A stretch of DNA of 64,000 bases from Heterohyrax brucei (lineage: Eukaryota > Chordata > Mammalia > Hyracoidea > Procaviidae): NCBI GenBank assembly GCA_028571685.1, contig CM053142.1, forward strand, positions 69,465,296-69,529,295, given 5' to 3'. How positions within the stretch are numbered: position 1 is the stretch's first letter; each line of letters opens with the position of its first letter. The translations under genes were made by a program, and so were the position numbers. Positions 24,041-36,400 of this stretch are shown here, one piece after another. The notes under the pieces are model-generated. The model worked only from the letters and a program-made list of their open reading frames with translations. It ran no database searches and was not told the origin of the DNA.

Positions 24041-24850
24041 GGGTCTTCCAGTAAGAACATCCTATTTTTGACAGCTCACAGTGGCCATATTTGTGAAGCT
24101 ATACACACAACTGCCACTGAGTCAGGTCTGATTCACAGTGACCCTACAGGTCAAAGTAGAATTGCCCCAGAGAGTTTCCAAGGTGCACCTGGCAGATTTG
24201 AACTGCCAATCTTTTGTTGGCAGATGTAGCACTTAACCCACTAAGCCACCATGGTGAAGCTATAGCAGCCATATTTATCATGTTTTTTTGATTAGTCTTG
24301 ACAAATAACCATGAAAAGTTACATGATTCCACAACATGTGGAAATTATTACAGTTATTATCAAAATGGGTGTTATGTTCACCAAACATTCCATGCCATGC
24401 ATAAAATTTATGATACATGTAACAGAGAGAACAATTCAACAATTAATCAAAAAAATTGAGACAGCCGGGTCTGTTGCCAGTCAGACAATACTTGTACATC
24501 AACAAACTGCATGTTCCAGAGAAAACATCGCCATCTTCATCAGAGTTTACATTAGAATACAACCCAATCAATTTCTCATTGAGCACAAGAATTGAGTCTT
24601 TTGTCAACCACAATTTGGTGGATTTTGCATCTGGACTCTTGAAATTCAGCCTTCTTTATGTGAGACTGTCATTGAAAATTGAACATTCCAGGTGCGTGCC
24701 ACCAAACGAAGCCACAGTAGCCATTTACCCAAAGGTCTTTTCCACATATAAGGCCATTAAGTGTACTTCAAATTAAGAAAACAAAACTGAATCATTTATA
24801 CAACTTGTTTTATTCAAGTTCAAAGATAGGACACCCTTATTGGAAGACCC
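24041..24850 (+). mobile_element. Tc1/mariner-type transposon, internally deleted, with SINE inside
   Basis: Inverted ends: GGGTCTTCCAGTAAG at the left, and its reverse-complement relative CTTATTGGAAGACCC at the right. Interior resembles 41062-42150, which carries transposase remains; here only the N-terminal part (LIKKIET-GSV, HQQT) is left. Interrupted by a SINE at 24104-24253. Confidence 0.7.
24104..24253 (-). repeat. AfroSINE-type SINE with 11-bp duplication
   Basis: Inverted copy. GTGAAGCTATA at 24093-24103 and 24254-24264 shows it inserted into the transposon. Confidence 0.9.
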
Positions 24851-24874
24851 TTTGCTTGCAAAAATTAACTAGTG

Positions 24875-25130
24875 AAAATCTAATAGCCCACAACAGAATA
24901 CTGGCTCACTTCCTTTGGATATACCATTAGGAGGGATCAATCACTGGAGGAAGACATCATGTTTGGTGAAGTAAAGAGCCAGTAGGGGCAATGGAGACCA
25001 TCAGTAAGAGAAATTGGTACACTACCTACACCCATGGATTTGAACACACTGGTAATCCTGAGACGATACAGGATTGGACAACATTTTATTATGTTATACA
25101 CAGGATACCATGAGTTAGCTACCTATTAAT
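24875..25130 (+). repeat. RTE/BovB 3' end fragment
   Basis: Plus-strand C-terminal RTE region with 'gacatcatgtttggtgaagt' and 'gaccatcagtaagag' segments. About 250 bp. Confidence 0.6.
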
Positions 25131-25343
25131 CTAAGTGTGTCTTTGATGAAATATTACTGAGTCTAACAATTGTATTGTGTTCAATAATTTTATGTACAAA
25201 TTCTTCTCAAGCTACAGAAGTCTGACATGTCAATTCCTGTTTCAAACAAGTGTTTACCTGGTGTGGCAATTTATGAGCATCATTTGTTTACAATGCCTCC
25301 ATTATTTTGACATATCTCAGCATGAGTCCTACCATCATAACAA

Positions 25344-25543
25344 AAAAAAAATTGCTGCTAAGTCAATTCTAACTCATACTGATCCTATAGAACAGAGCAG
25401 AACTGTTCACATAGAGTTCTTAAGACTGTAATCTTTGTGGAAGCAAGACTGCTACATCTTTCAGACACTTGTTGGAGAGCTTGACCACTGGACTTTTAGT
25501 TAGCAGCTGAGAACTTAAACACTGTACCACCAGTGCTCCTTCT
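25344..25543 (-). repeat. long-form AfroSINE-type SINE
   Basis: Inverted copy about 50 bp longer than the usual form, ending TGTACCACCAGTGCTCC. Similar long forms lie at 29520, 37188, 59803 and 61960. Confidence 0.7.
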
Positions 25544-26816
25544 CCTCACCTAAAAAAAAAAATTAGCTAAACTCACAGAGTATTCAGACACTTTCTGTGA
25601 TCCCTCTAACAATAACAATTTTAAAAAATGAATAGGTTATATAGGACATTCCAGGAGGCTTGAACACCAATGGTAAAAATAGAAATTGGACAGAGTGGTA
25701 GGGAAGGGAGAGTAGTAGATCCAGAAGTACCTAGGACTGGCCAGACTTGATCCCATAAGAGTGGAAACCCAGCAGGCAGATTGGCTGCTGAGAGCACAGT
25801 GAGGGCAGCAGTGTTATTTAGAAAATGTCTTCCACAAGGGGAGGGACTGAGAGGTGGAGAGCCCATTCATGCCTCCAGAATCAGTGAAAGACAGCATTTG
25901 ATTATGAAAAGTAAAGTAGCTTGTGCCTAACCTACTGTGCGGATCTAGAACTTTCCTGTTATAAATTTCTCTTCCTTTTACTTGCTGTGCTCTCTCTCTG
26001 CTCTGCACTATCCCTTACCAATCCTAGAGACTGAGGCATCCCCTAGGCAGGAAGTAGGAGATCTAATGCACTCTGAGCTATTCTCCCAGGCTTACAAAGT
26101 GAACAACTTAACAAACAGGGGGAAAAAATAAGTTCCCAGCTTCCCAAAGCCAGGAATTTAGGCCAGAAACAGTTCCTTTGCTTAGGCACAAGCGTAACGG
26201 GTCTATGGACTTTGAATGTCTTTCATTTGTGCACACAGCATTGGGCACCCATAGTCCGGCTGCAAAACTTATCCCCCTGCACAGCTTAAGGAACAGGGAC
26301 ACACTTCCCTCGCAGACACTCAGGTGTGGCTCTCAGCTCCCTACCTTTCTCAGTGTGGGCAACCAAATACCTGCACTTACATCACTGACTACTGCTCACT
26401 TAGAACTGCAAGAGAGAGCCTACACCACACACTTCAGAGATGACCAAGACACCCAAGCTGAATCTATACAAGAAAAGTAAATGGACTCCTGGGCTCACAT
26501 ACCTACTAACAATTATAACCACTTGGTGACAGAATATTACAGTTTCAAAAGTGCCAATAATCAAATAGCTCACCCAACCAGCCTATTTGGGCATTTCAAA
26601 ACAAAACAAGAAGCTAGGACATTGTAAGCAAATGTAAAATAAATAAATGCAACTTATTTATGGCTTGGAGACAACAGTCAGTATCAAATATAACATAAAG
26701 AGGCAGACCATGATAGCTTCAGAAAGTTTCCAAAATGAAGACTGAAGAAATTTCTCAGATGAAGAGAACTTCCTAGAATTACTGAAAGTAGAATATGAAA
26801 GATTAATATATAGAAC

Positions 26817-27575
26817 TGCCGGGAGCCAGCCCCAACAGCTTTTTCGGGGCTCTGCAAAGGGAGGGAAACGGCGTCCGCAGAGAAAGAATTGAGACAGAGA
26901 CAGGAAAGAGTTTTGAAGAAGAATGGCAGCCCGTCAAGGTCTGTCTTTCTTTATTTTTTATAGTTGGAGTGACATGATTTTCACCCTGCCCCCTGACCAC
27001 ACAAGCTATTGGCTAACTTGAAACCAAAACCTCGTGGTCTTTTTTTTTTTCCTTGTTAATTGTCAAGGCCTTCTAGATAATGGCCTGAGGTAGGTGTGTT
27101 GTGGTGATAATTGACAGTGAAAACAAAGTTATGCCCCGAGCTCAATTAGCCCTACCTATGCCTCAAGGTTAAAAGGTACAGGAGGAGAAGTCTAAAGGTT
27201 ATAATCTCTATTTGTTCCTACTTTGCTCTTTATTTTATCTTTTCCTGTGGGGACAGTAAACACCTACCATCCCCCACCCTATGCCTTTCTTAAGCTGTTC
27301 TAAGAAGGGTATTTCTTTTCACATGGATGTGCAGTTGGGGAAGCCAGCGGGGCTGGGCCGGCCTTGGCATTCCCCGGCTGGGAGTTCCCAGGCTGGATGT
27401 TCCCGGGCTCAGTGTTTGTCCTTGTGCCAGGAGATGAGGGGGTATTTTTGAGGAGAGTTTAATTAGGATGAAAAATACACAGCCAGAAATATGTCAGGGG
27501 TGAGATGCGTCTGCCCGCCATCACTAGGCTTGTGGCTTTGCTCACAGAGGTCTTTGTGGGTGACGGGCTTTGGCA
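26817..27575 (-). mobile_element. solo LTR, class II (ERVK-like) by 6-bp duplication
   Basis: The 759-bp unit with TGCC...GGCA ends is inserted in L1 ORF1, flanked by TAGAAC at 26811-26816 and 27576-27581. In the minus-strand sense a TATAAAA lies at 26956-26962 with AATAAA beside it (26950-26955), giving a short R/U5 and a U3 of about 600 bp. Six-base duplications are typical of class II. No retroviral genes present. Confidence 0.8.
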
Positions 27576-27851
27576 TAGAACTATTCAAGAGATCAGGAAG
27601 GAGAACAGGCAAAATGCAGAAAAGCATAATGAAAAATTGAACAGGCTGCAAGATATTACAGAGAGACAGCAATCAGAAATTCAGAAAATTTATGATAAAA
27701 TTTCAGAATTAGACAACTCAGTAGTCAAAGGAGAACTGAGGCGATGGAAGTCAGAATTAGTGAGATTGCAGACAAAGTACTTGATACCAACATATTTGAA
27801 GAAAACTCACATAAAAGAATTTTTAAAAATAAAAAAAAACACTAACAATTA

Positions 27852-28356
27852 TGTCATAGATTGAATTATGTCATATTCCACCCCCCAGAAAACTGTGTGC
27901 AGCAGTGGGGCTGGGCCGTGATTCTGATATTATGTGACATTCCTATGTGTTTTAAATCCTGTCTCTATGATACTAATGAGGGAGGATGGGTGGCAGTTGT
28001 GTTGGTGGGACAGAACTCAATGTGTGAGACTGTATTGTGCCTTGAGGCAATCTCCTGTGATATAACGGAAAGTGTAAGCAGCGAACTGGGGACCTCATGC
28101 CACCAAAAAGCAGTGCTTGGAACAGAACGTGTCCTTTGAAAAGGTCCTAGGGTCCCTGCACCTCAGAAACTCACAGGCCAAGGGAAGATTGACAACAAGG
28201 ATCTTCCTCTAGAGCCAACAGAGGAAGCCTTGCCCTGCCCTGGAGTTGACATCCTGAATCTGGACTTCTGCTTACTTTTCTGTGAGAACAATCAATTTCT
28301 TTTCAAAGCCATCCACTTCTGGTATTTCTGTTATAGTAGCACTAGATGACTCATAT
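27852..28356 (+). mobile_element. LTR, MaLR/ERVL-like
   Basis: Starts TGTCATAGATTGAATTATGT and ends near TAGCACTAGATGACTCA, in the opposite orientation to the copies at 558 and 23317. Inserted within L1. No target duplication was identified. Confidence 0.65.
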
Positions 28357-29519
28357 AGATCCCTAACAAATGGCATAAACGGAATACAAAATATTACTAA
28401 CAACGCATAAACACTGGAAGAAAAAATAGATAACTAGGAACTTTTAAAAATCAAACACTTACACTTATACAAATAATTCACCAAAAGAGTGAAAATTTTT
28501 CCCATTATGACTGGAAAAAAAAATTTGGCTACCATAAACCTGATTAGCATCTGATCTCTATAATGTATGGTACTAGGAAGCATCAATAATAAAAAGACAA
28601 ACAAACCAATTAATAAAGGGCAAAGACTATGCACAGGCACTTCACCAAAAAAGACCTTCAGGTGACTAACAGATACCTGAAATAATGCTGATGATCATTA
28701 GCCATTAGGGAAATTCAAATCAAAATTACAACAATATGCCATCTCACCCCAGTAAGAATGGCATCAATCTAAAACACAGAAAATAATCAGTGTTGGCCAG
28801 GATATATTTCCTGCTAGTGGGAATGTAAAATGGTACAAGCACTTCAGAAATCCATGTTGCACTTTCTTAAAAAGCTAAAAATAAAACAGCAAACAATCCA
28901 GCAATCCTGTTTCTTGGAATATATTCTAGAGAAATAAGAGCTGTCACACAGACAGATAAATGTACACCAGTGTTCACTGCAGCACTGTTCACCATAGCAA
29001 AAACAGAATCAGCCTAGGTGCCCATCAACAGAAGAATGGATAAACAAACCATAGTACATTCACACAGTGGTGAAGAGTGTACTTCTTGGTTTGAGTAGGT
29101 ACAGGAGACAACCAGGCAGTCCCTGTCCGGAGGTGAGATGAAAAAACATGAGAAATACTGAATGGAGAGAAGGTATGTGCTGTAACAGGGTGAGAAGAAC
29201 TGTTAGAGTCACATGGCAAAGTGTGTTTAAGTTTTTGTATGAGAAACTGAGTGTAATTGTAAATTTTCACTTAAAGCACAATGAAAAACATTTTTTTTTA
29301 ATTTTTAAATGCCTAACCACTGCACTACCAGACATTCTTCTAATCTACAGAAGAGAACTAACTGCACCCCCCCAAAAATGAGAATAATAGAATTAAAGTG
29401 CACACAGAGCCTCTGATACTTCAGAAGCTGTGTTATGATGCAAGGAATTAACCTGAGTTCCACAGAAGTCACATCCCATGAGACTATCCAGCACAGAGGG
29501 ATCTGAGAAACCATCTAGT

Positions 29520-29735
29520 GGGAAGCCCTTCAATAAAACCTGTTGCCATCTCATCAATTGTGATTCACAGTGACCCCATGTATTACAGAGTAGAAATGCT
29601 CCATAGTGTTTCCTTGGCTCTTTACAAAAGCTGATCACCAGATCTTTCTTCTGCACAGCCACTAAGTTGGTTTGAGCCACCAACCTTGAAGTTAGCAGTC
29701 AAGCACAAACCGTTTGCACCAACCAAGGACTTAGC
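29520..29735 (-). repeat. long-form AfroSINE-type SINE
   Basis: Inverted copy with an extra central segment (AGCTGATCACCAGATCTTTC) and an end near CACCAACCAAGGAC. Confidence 0.75.
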
Positions 29736-29739
29736 ACTT

Positions 29740-30391
29740 GGAAAAGAAAGCTCTAATGTGTAGTACTAGGATGTTCATCAACAGCTTCAAAGGAAGGAGA
29801 AAGAAAAGGCATAAAAGATAAAAAGAAACTTACATTCCTAAGTCATAAACACATACACTATATGGCCACTTTTGTGATAGTTATTGTGAGCATTTGGAGT
29901 CTGTCTCCTTTTCAGTTAAACAGTGTGTGGCTAACACAGACTTAAAGTGAAGTGGAAAAACAGAGAATGAAAAGATATGGGCTCCACAGTATCAAGGAAA
30001 AATTAGGCAATGAGTTGGATCTGAAGAAAAAGAAACTTTATCAACTCAAATAAAATAATATTTTTTAAATCGCCTCTTACATTTACTCAAGGACAGCATG
30101 CTTCTTGGGATTTTACCACTATATTATTTCCCCATTTTGTTTACTGTCATTAGAGGAACTAACATACTGTTGCCTAATACAATCCCTCATCCTCCTTATG
30201 CAAGGAAGGAAATCCTGCTAAAACACACAGTCACAGAGAGAGTTAATATTCTTATATGTTAGAGGCCAACTTCCTAAAGTACAAGTGTTCATCCTTCAAG
30301 ATTTATCTTTATTGAATATTTCCAACGCAATGTAAGTGGACTCAGAAATTGAGGGGAGAGGAAGTTTTAGGACACAAAAGAAGAAGGAAGA
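29740..30391 (+). other. CLEC4E upstream region, 5' UTR not resolved
   Basis: No repeat recognised. A canonical TATA box was not seen near the start. Contains one weak C/EBP-like site. Confidence 0.4.
30322..30331 (-). promoter_or_regulatory. possible C/EBP site upstream of CLEC4E
   Basis: The minus strand reads ATTGCGTTGG, close to the C/EBP consensus RTTGCGYAAY, about 60 nt before the ATG. Mincle is known in mouse as a C/EBP-beta target. A single short match is weak evidence. Confidence 0.25.
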
Positions 30392-30428
30392 ATGAGTTCA
30401 TTCAAATCATCCGCATCACCACGCACAG
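30392..30428 (+). CDS. CLEC4E: CLEC4E coding exon 1
   Basis: Starts at ATG (A at -3) and encodes a 12-residue Ser-rich cytoplasmic start similar to human Mincle (Met-x-Ser near the start, then a Lys-Ser-Ser). It ends in phase 1 at donor CAG|GTAAAA. The 5' UTR boundary was not determined. Confidence 0.85.
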
Positions 30429-33400
30429 GTAAAATTTGCACCTTTTGCTCTCCTTCTGCAGATCCCATTTCTGAAGGCAGTCATGAAGGGCACAACAGAT
30501 GAGGCGTAACATGCATAAAAGTAAGTAAAATCAAAGAAGAAGAAGGAGAGAGACAGAGAGAAGAGAGGTTAGAGGAGTTTATGTTATACTGGAAAGCTTC
30601 CTGGACTCAAGATCAGGAAGATCTAGCACCAGATTGCTATGGCTACTCTTTCTGTAAGTCATTGTGTCACCTTGGGCAGGTCACTTTACTTCTCTGGAAC
30701 TTACTTCCTTATCAGTAAAACACACATTGGCAGAAGGAGAGCAGATGGTTGTCATTGTTTTAACAGGCTCATCTGCAAAGGAATGGGAAATGGCCTACTG
30801 GGGGGAAGAGCAGGAGAAAGACAAGAGAAGTAGAGGTGGAAAAAGAAAGATAGGGAAAAACAGGAAGGAAAACATAGAAAAAAATGCATTTTTTTTTAAC
30901 TGGGAGTTGTGAAAAGGAAAATTGCAGATTGCTCAGAGTTCATAAGTTAGAGCCTTAAAATTAGTAATGGACTTCTCTACTGGTTCTTAAAGCGAAGGCC
31001 CCACACCAGCAGCATCAGCATTCCCTGGGAACTTGTTGGTTTCACCCCAATTGTTAACTGGATGGAGCTCAGCAATCTGTGCTTTAACAAGCCTTCCAGG
31101 CAAGTCTGATGCACAGTGAAGTTTGAGAATTATCTGATATAGACAGTGTGAATGGGGGTGGGGGAGCAAGTAAGGGGGAGCAAGAATCCCTTTACCTCTT
31201 CTGTATCTTGCTTAGGGAAGATTGTCCGTATTTGTGTCTTTCTTTCTACAGAGGAAGGATTCTTCTCTTCCCAAGTATGTGTATGGATAGCTGCTGGAGT
31301 CTCCATCCTACTTCTCAGTGCCTGTTTTGTCACCAGATGTGTTGGTGAGTTCTGAAGGTCAAATTCAATCTTAATTCTCCCTGGTGAATACTGGGAGTAA
31401 GCACTTCCTGACTACCTGTCCTGTAGATTTTCTTCTCCCACAAAGGGTTTTTCTGTTTCCTCTTGTTTTCAATTGATCTCCACACTATCCCTGAAGTCAG
31501 AGATGTCAACAAGTGCAAAACTGTTACCAAATTTTCGTGATCACTGGGGCATTTTTCATAACCGACATTCTTCATCTCTCTGGCTGCCTTGGGTCCTCCT
31601 CTTCGTACCTTCGCACTGTCATTAATGTGACCTGCCATAAGAGATCCTAGCTTAAAGCCCTGGACTACTGGTCAGGACCAAAGACATGATAACATTTTTA
31701 TTTTTACTTTTTGGCTAGGAAAGATAGAGAAGGTTAGACTTGACATAAGAGGAAGTACGAATACATTTATTTTCCTTTGAATTTGAAATGAAATATATCT
31801 GTCTTCATAAATCAGGAAAGCCATGAAATGTAAATTCCTTCTTCCTTCTTGAGTAAGTGAATCCCAGTGCCTCTCCATAAAAAATGAAAAGTGGATAATG
31901 AGAGAGCATGATGATTATTGGAGCTATTGTTATGAATATAAAAATTTATTTAATTTTTGTTAAAAATATTACCTAATATTTACTATGTCCCTTTCCTTAC
32001 AGTGACATATCACACCTTTCAGCTCTGTGATGAGGAAAACTTCCAGCCATGTGAGGACATCACAGACCCCTCCTGCTACAGTGATAAACCAGGTCTAATA
32101 ATCCTCAAATCTGAACATCAAAATTTACCTATCAACATTTTCTAGGCTTCTAGATTGTTTTTGAGATAAGTAAACTAAGTTTGCCCTGCTTCTCAAAAGC
32201 AAAATGTAACAGCTTACCTATACTATAAGAGAATGATGAGGGTTGGTAAGCGTGCAAGATTAGAACTTTGGAAATACATGAAATCTTACCCTGGTGGAGT
32301 AGTGTTTAAGTGCTACCTCTGCTAACCAAAAGGTTGGTAGTACAAATCCACCAGGTGCTCCTTGGAAAGGTGCAGTTCTACTCTGTCCTATAGGGTCACT
32401 ATGAATCAGAATTGACTTGACTACAGTAGGGGCTTTTTTTGTTTGTTTTGTTTCAGGTTTCTTTGTTTTTGTTTTTGAGAGATACAGTGAACTTTGGAAT
32501 AAATTTGAGGTATATGAGAGCTGACAATTAAGTCCACAAACTTAATTGTTCTAAGGGCTACGTACCTTGTTGCTCAATATCACTACCGTCACCTCTGAAG
32601 TCCTCCTCTTAGGAAGCTATGAACTGATGCTGGTGCCTAGTTCACCCTTCAAAGCAATTTTGGAACTCTTTCTGGAATGGCCATTGCACACAGTGCCGCA
32701 GTGGCAGTTTCTTGAACATAATTGTATGGTTGTCTGTGAGTTTTTAGCTGCGTTTTTAGCCAGTAAACAAATAACTGTATTGGAACACCTTACCTACTCA
32801 CATGATCTGGCCCCAATGACTTTTTTCTTTTACCCAAAGGTAAAGGAAATATTGAAAGGAAGACATTTAGATGACATTCAGGACATCAAGAGTAATACAA
32901 CGACAACTCTGATGGCCATTCCGGAAAAAGAGTTCCAAAAGTACTTTGAAGAGTGGACTAGGTACTGGTGCCAGTACATAGATTCCAAAGGGGAGTACTT
33001 TGAAGGTGACCAAATGATAATTATTATTGAGATATGTAGCACTTTTTCTAGGACGAGTTTGTGAACTTAGTTGACAGACCACATACGTATGTATAGTAAA
33101 TCTGTTAAGTGGAAAGACTTATCCCCCAAGAATTTTTTTTTCTTTTTTCATTCATCGTCTGTTTCCAAAGTCAGGTGAAAGATAAAAATACAAACAGAAC
33201 ACAGAGTTTGTAAATGCCTCAGAAATGTATTTCGCATGCTCTGAGATAATAGCCCTGTTCTGAATCTTGTCATAGGAAAGTAACTTTCTTCTCTGGGTTA
33301 TAACTCACTTTTAAATTGACAAAGATTGACCTAGTTATTTTTAATAAGCTTTCAAAGGTAGACATTTTATAATTTTGGAAAAGCTAGTCTTTGCAACCAC

Positions 33401-36400
33401 AGTTCAGAGATTTGGTTGAAGGTATGTTCTGGGGCAACAGAAGAGGTGATTGCTTGGGGATCATCAGGTAAGTGTGTAACTTTCTCTGCCCTTGACAGTT
33501 TAGAACATATAATAGAGTTCTACATGAAGAATGTAGCTGAGCAGATTGAATACAGGTAGTTCCCAGTTGTGACGGGTTTCTGCTCCAAAAACCGCACCAT
33601 AAGTTGGTTCTGACCAAAGTCAAATACCTCATTCTTTCTTTCTTTTTGGTTTTCCTTATTATTGCCTTTTGTTATCAGTATCTTTGCAAATCTGACCCCT
33701 TTTTGCCTTTGGGATTTGGCAGTAGAATCATCAGCAAGTTACATACTGCAGCATTGTATGTAGTACATGTTACTGATCATAAGAAGCATGGAATAATTTT
33801 TTTTTAAAAAAAGACATTCAGAAGTGTGATTTGTTGTAACTCAAATATGTTGTAAGTTGCATATGGTTGTATTTACTGGCACTGACATATAAAAAATAAT
33901 GGTTGTGAGGTTACTTCAAAAGACAAGAAAATGACTTGTTTATATTTAGTGACACTGAAATTACATGAACTCTTAGTAAGATACAGAGCATGAACAAAAG
34001 ACTTTTCAGAGTTTCCTACTGTAGGTTATGTGATCTACGAGCTAGGGGAGCTTTCTGTTTTCTTACTCAGCCTACCGGGGCATTCACTGCAGCGTCTCTC
34101 CTTCTAGGTTCCATCAAGAACTGTCCATTGAACTGGGAACATTTTCAGTCTAGCTGCTACTTCTTCTCTACTGACACCATGAACTGGCCATCAAGTTTAA
34201 AAAACTGCTCAGCCATGGGGGCTCATTTGGTGATTATTAACACACTTGAGGAGCAGGTAGGTGGGGTTCAATCCCCTCTGGTGTCAATTTAGCATTCTTC
34301 ACAGGGTCCATCCCTTTCTCCATATATGTGCACAGTATCTGGCCCTCAATTACCACTTGTTAAATGAATGCATCAAAATGCCTGTCAGTGTATATATTAA
34401 AATATCTCTATCTAGTTTATTTTCACTAAGTGAATATAAGATGAGGGAATTTCAGGGAGTTATTATTTAGGCAGGGGAAAAAAAGAGGGTTGGCAGTTCA
34501 TTTTAGGAAGACCATTATGTTTATGAACATCTGCTATTGTTAGTTGCCATCGAATTGGCCCCAAGTACAACAGACTCAAATATTGTCAGTCCTGCACCAC
34601 CTTCACAGTCATTGATGTGCTCAAGTCCACTGTGATCACCATGTGTTTTGAGTGACTTGCAACATAGGGGGCTCACTTTCTAGCATTATATCAGAAAATA
34701 TTCTGTGTAATCCATAGAGTCTTTCACTGGCCAATTTCCAGAAGTAGATCATCAGGCCTTTCTTCCTAGTCTATCTTTGGAAATACTGCTGAAACCTGTC
34801 AACCATGGGTGGCCCAGCTGTATTTGAAAACACTGATGACATAGCATCTAGCATCATAGAACACACAAGCCACCACAGACGGTAGTTACAAACATATCAT
34901 GTGAACAAGAGCAAGGAAATCTTGCCCACTTTTTCCCTGTTGTGATTGATAACATTTTATGTTAGACATATGCAGTAGTTTTTGCTATCAGTAGCAGCTA
35001 ATAAACTTTGAATGAATTATTGAAGAACTACCTCCTCTAGTGAAAGTTTTTTTTGGCAATTTAAAGTCAGGACATGATCCTCTGTGACCTTATAACTCAG
35101 GCCCATTTACCTATCATCTGTAGCACTGGTCTTACCTTGCCTCTTTTACTAACAATTACTATCAACATTTGTTCAGAACTGAAATAACTGATCTATTTGT
35201 TGATTGTGTGTCTTCCACAGGAGTTCCTCTTCCATACAAAACCTAGAGGTAGAGAGTTCTACATTGGGCTTACGGACCAAGTGGCTGAGGGCCGGTGGCA
35301 ATGGGTGGATGGCACACCTTTAAAAGAGTCTCTGAGGTAATTATCTTCTTGCAGGAGACTTGTAACACTAACCCAAATCCTGAAGTTAAACTAATTTTGT
35401 TGAGGCAAGTTTCTGAGAATTGCCTTCTGTTTCATTGGATAGTTTGAGATCCTTCCTTAGTGGCATTAGATGCAGGAAGGGGAAGAACTCTTATTAAAAA
35501 AAAAGAAAGAAAAGAATACAAATGTACAAGGTGCCTCCTCTCCCATTTTCTGTAACTGTCTCCAGAATAAAGGAGAAGCAATAGATGAGAATGAGAAGGG
35601 GAATAAAACTGAAGAAAAATTCATTAAAGATGCAGGAGATACTGAATGAAATTCATAGTCTCATGCACCAAGACTATTGTGAATGAGAAAAAAATAGTGA
35701 TTTAAGAGCAGATTCTTATGGCATAAATGTGGAAATCCCTTGATAATGTCAATGTCCTCTTAGTAACAGCCTTACCACTTGTTAAATGTTATTTAGGAAT
35801 TTTCAACATATTTTCTCATTTATTACCTTATTTTATGTAAATTGCACCTCTCTGAGAAAAATCAACATTATTAATCTTTATATAACACTTGAGGACTCTG
35901 AAGACTGCAGGGATTAAGTGTCTTTCACAAGATTACACAGCTAGAAAGTAATGGTTCTAAGATTACAGTTCAGATGTTCCAATACTTTAGAAGAGTTACC
36001 TTATTAAGCAATGTAATACCATTTAAGAAATTACATAAATTAACACATGTTATGTGTAGATAGGAAACCCTGGTGGCATAGTGGTTAAGTGCTATGTCTG
36101 CTAACCAAAAAAGTTGGCAGTTCAAATCCACTAGGATCACTATGAGTTGGAGTTGACTCAAAGGCACTGGATTTGTTTATTTTTTTATGTGTTGAATAAA
36201 GAGAATCAAGCGTGAGGGTAAGACAGGAATGCAAGCAAAACAAACCCATCTGAGTATTAGTCCTTTCTATAACTTATTCTGAATCTAAAACCATCAGTGG
36301 ACATGAAAACAAAAAAAAGTCAGAAAGATCCAGTTCAGCTTCACTGCTCAAAAGCTCTATGACAAATGGGTTGGCATCTCTGAGATTCCATTTCTTCATC

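Larger units (their letters stand above)
25600..29300 (+). mobile_element. L1 remains split by two LTRs
   Basis: Plus-strand 5' UTR-like sequence, ORF1 start region (about 26720-26816 continuing at 27582-27851, with a coiled-coil segment KHNEKLNRLQ), then after an LTR the end of ORF2 and a 3' UTR to about 29300. The middle of ORF2 is missing, so two L1 copies may be involved. Confidence 0.7.

Noticed and set aside
32567-33064. 165-codon frame as a domesticated transposase
   Set aside because: Its N-terminal part is the inverted 3' arm, so it lacks the DNA-binding and first catalytic regions. It sits inside an intron.
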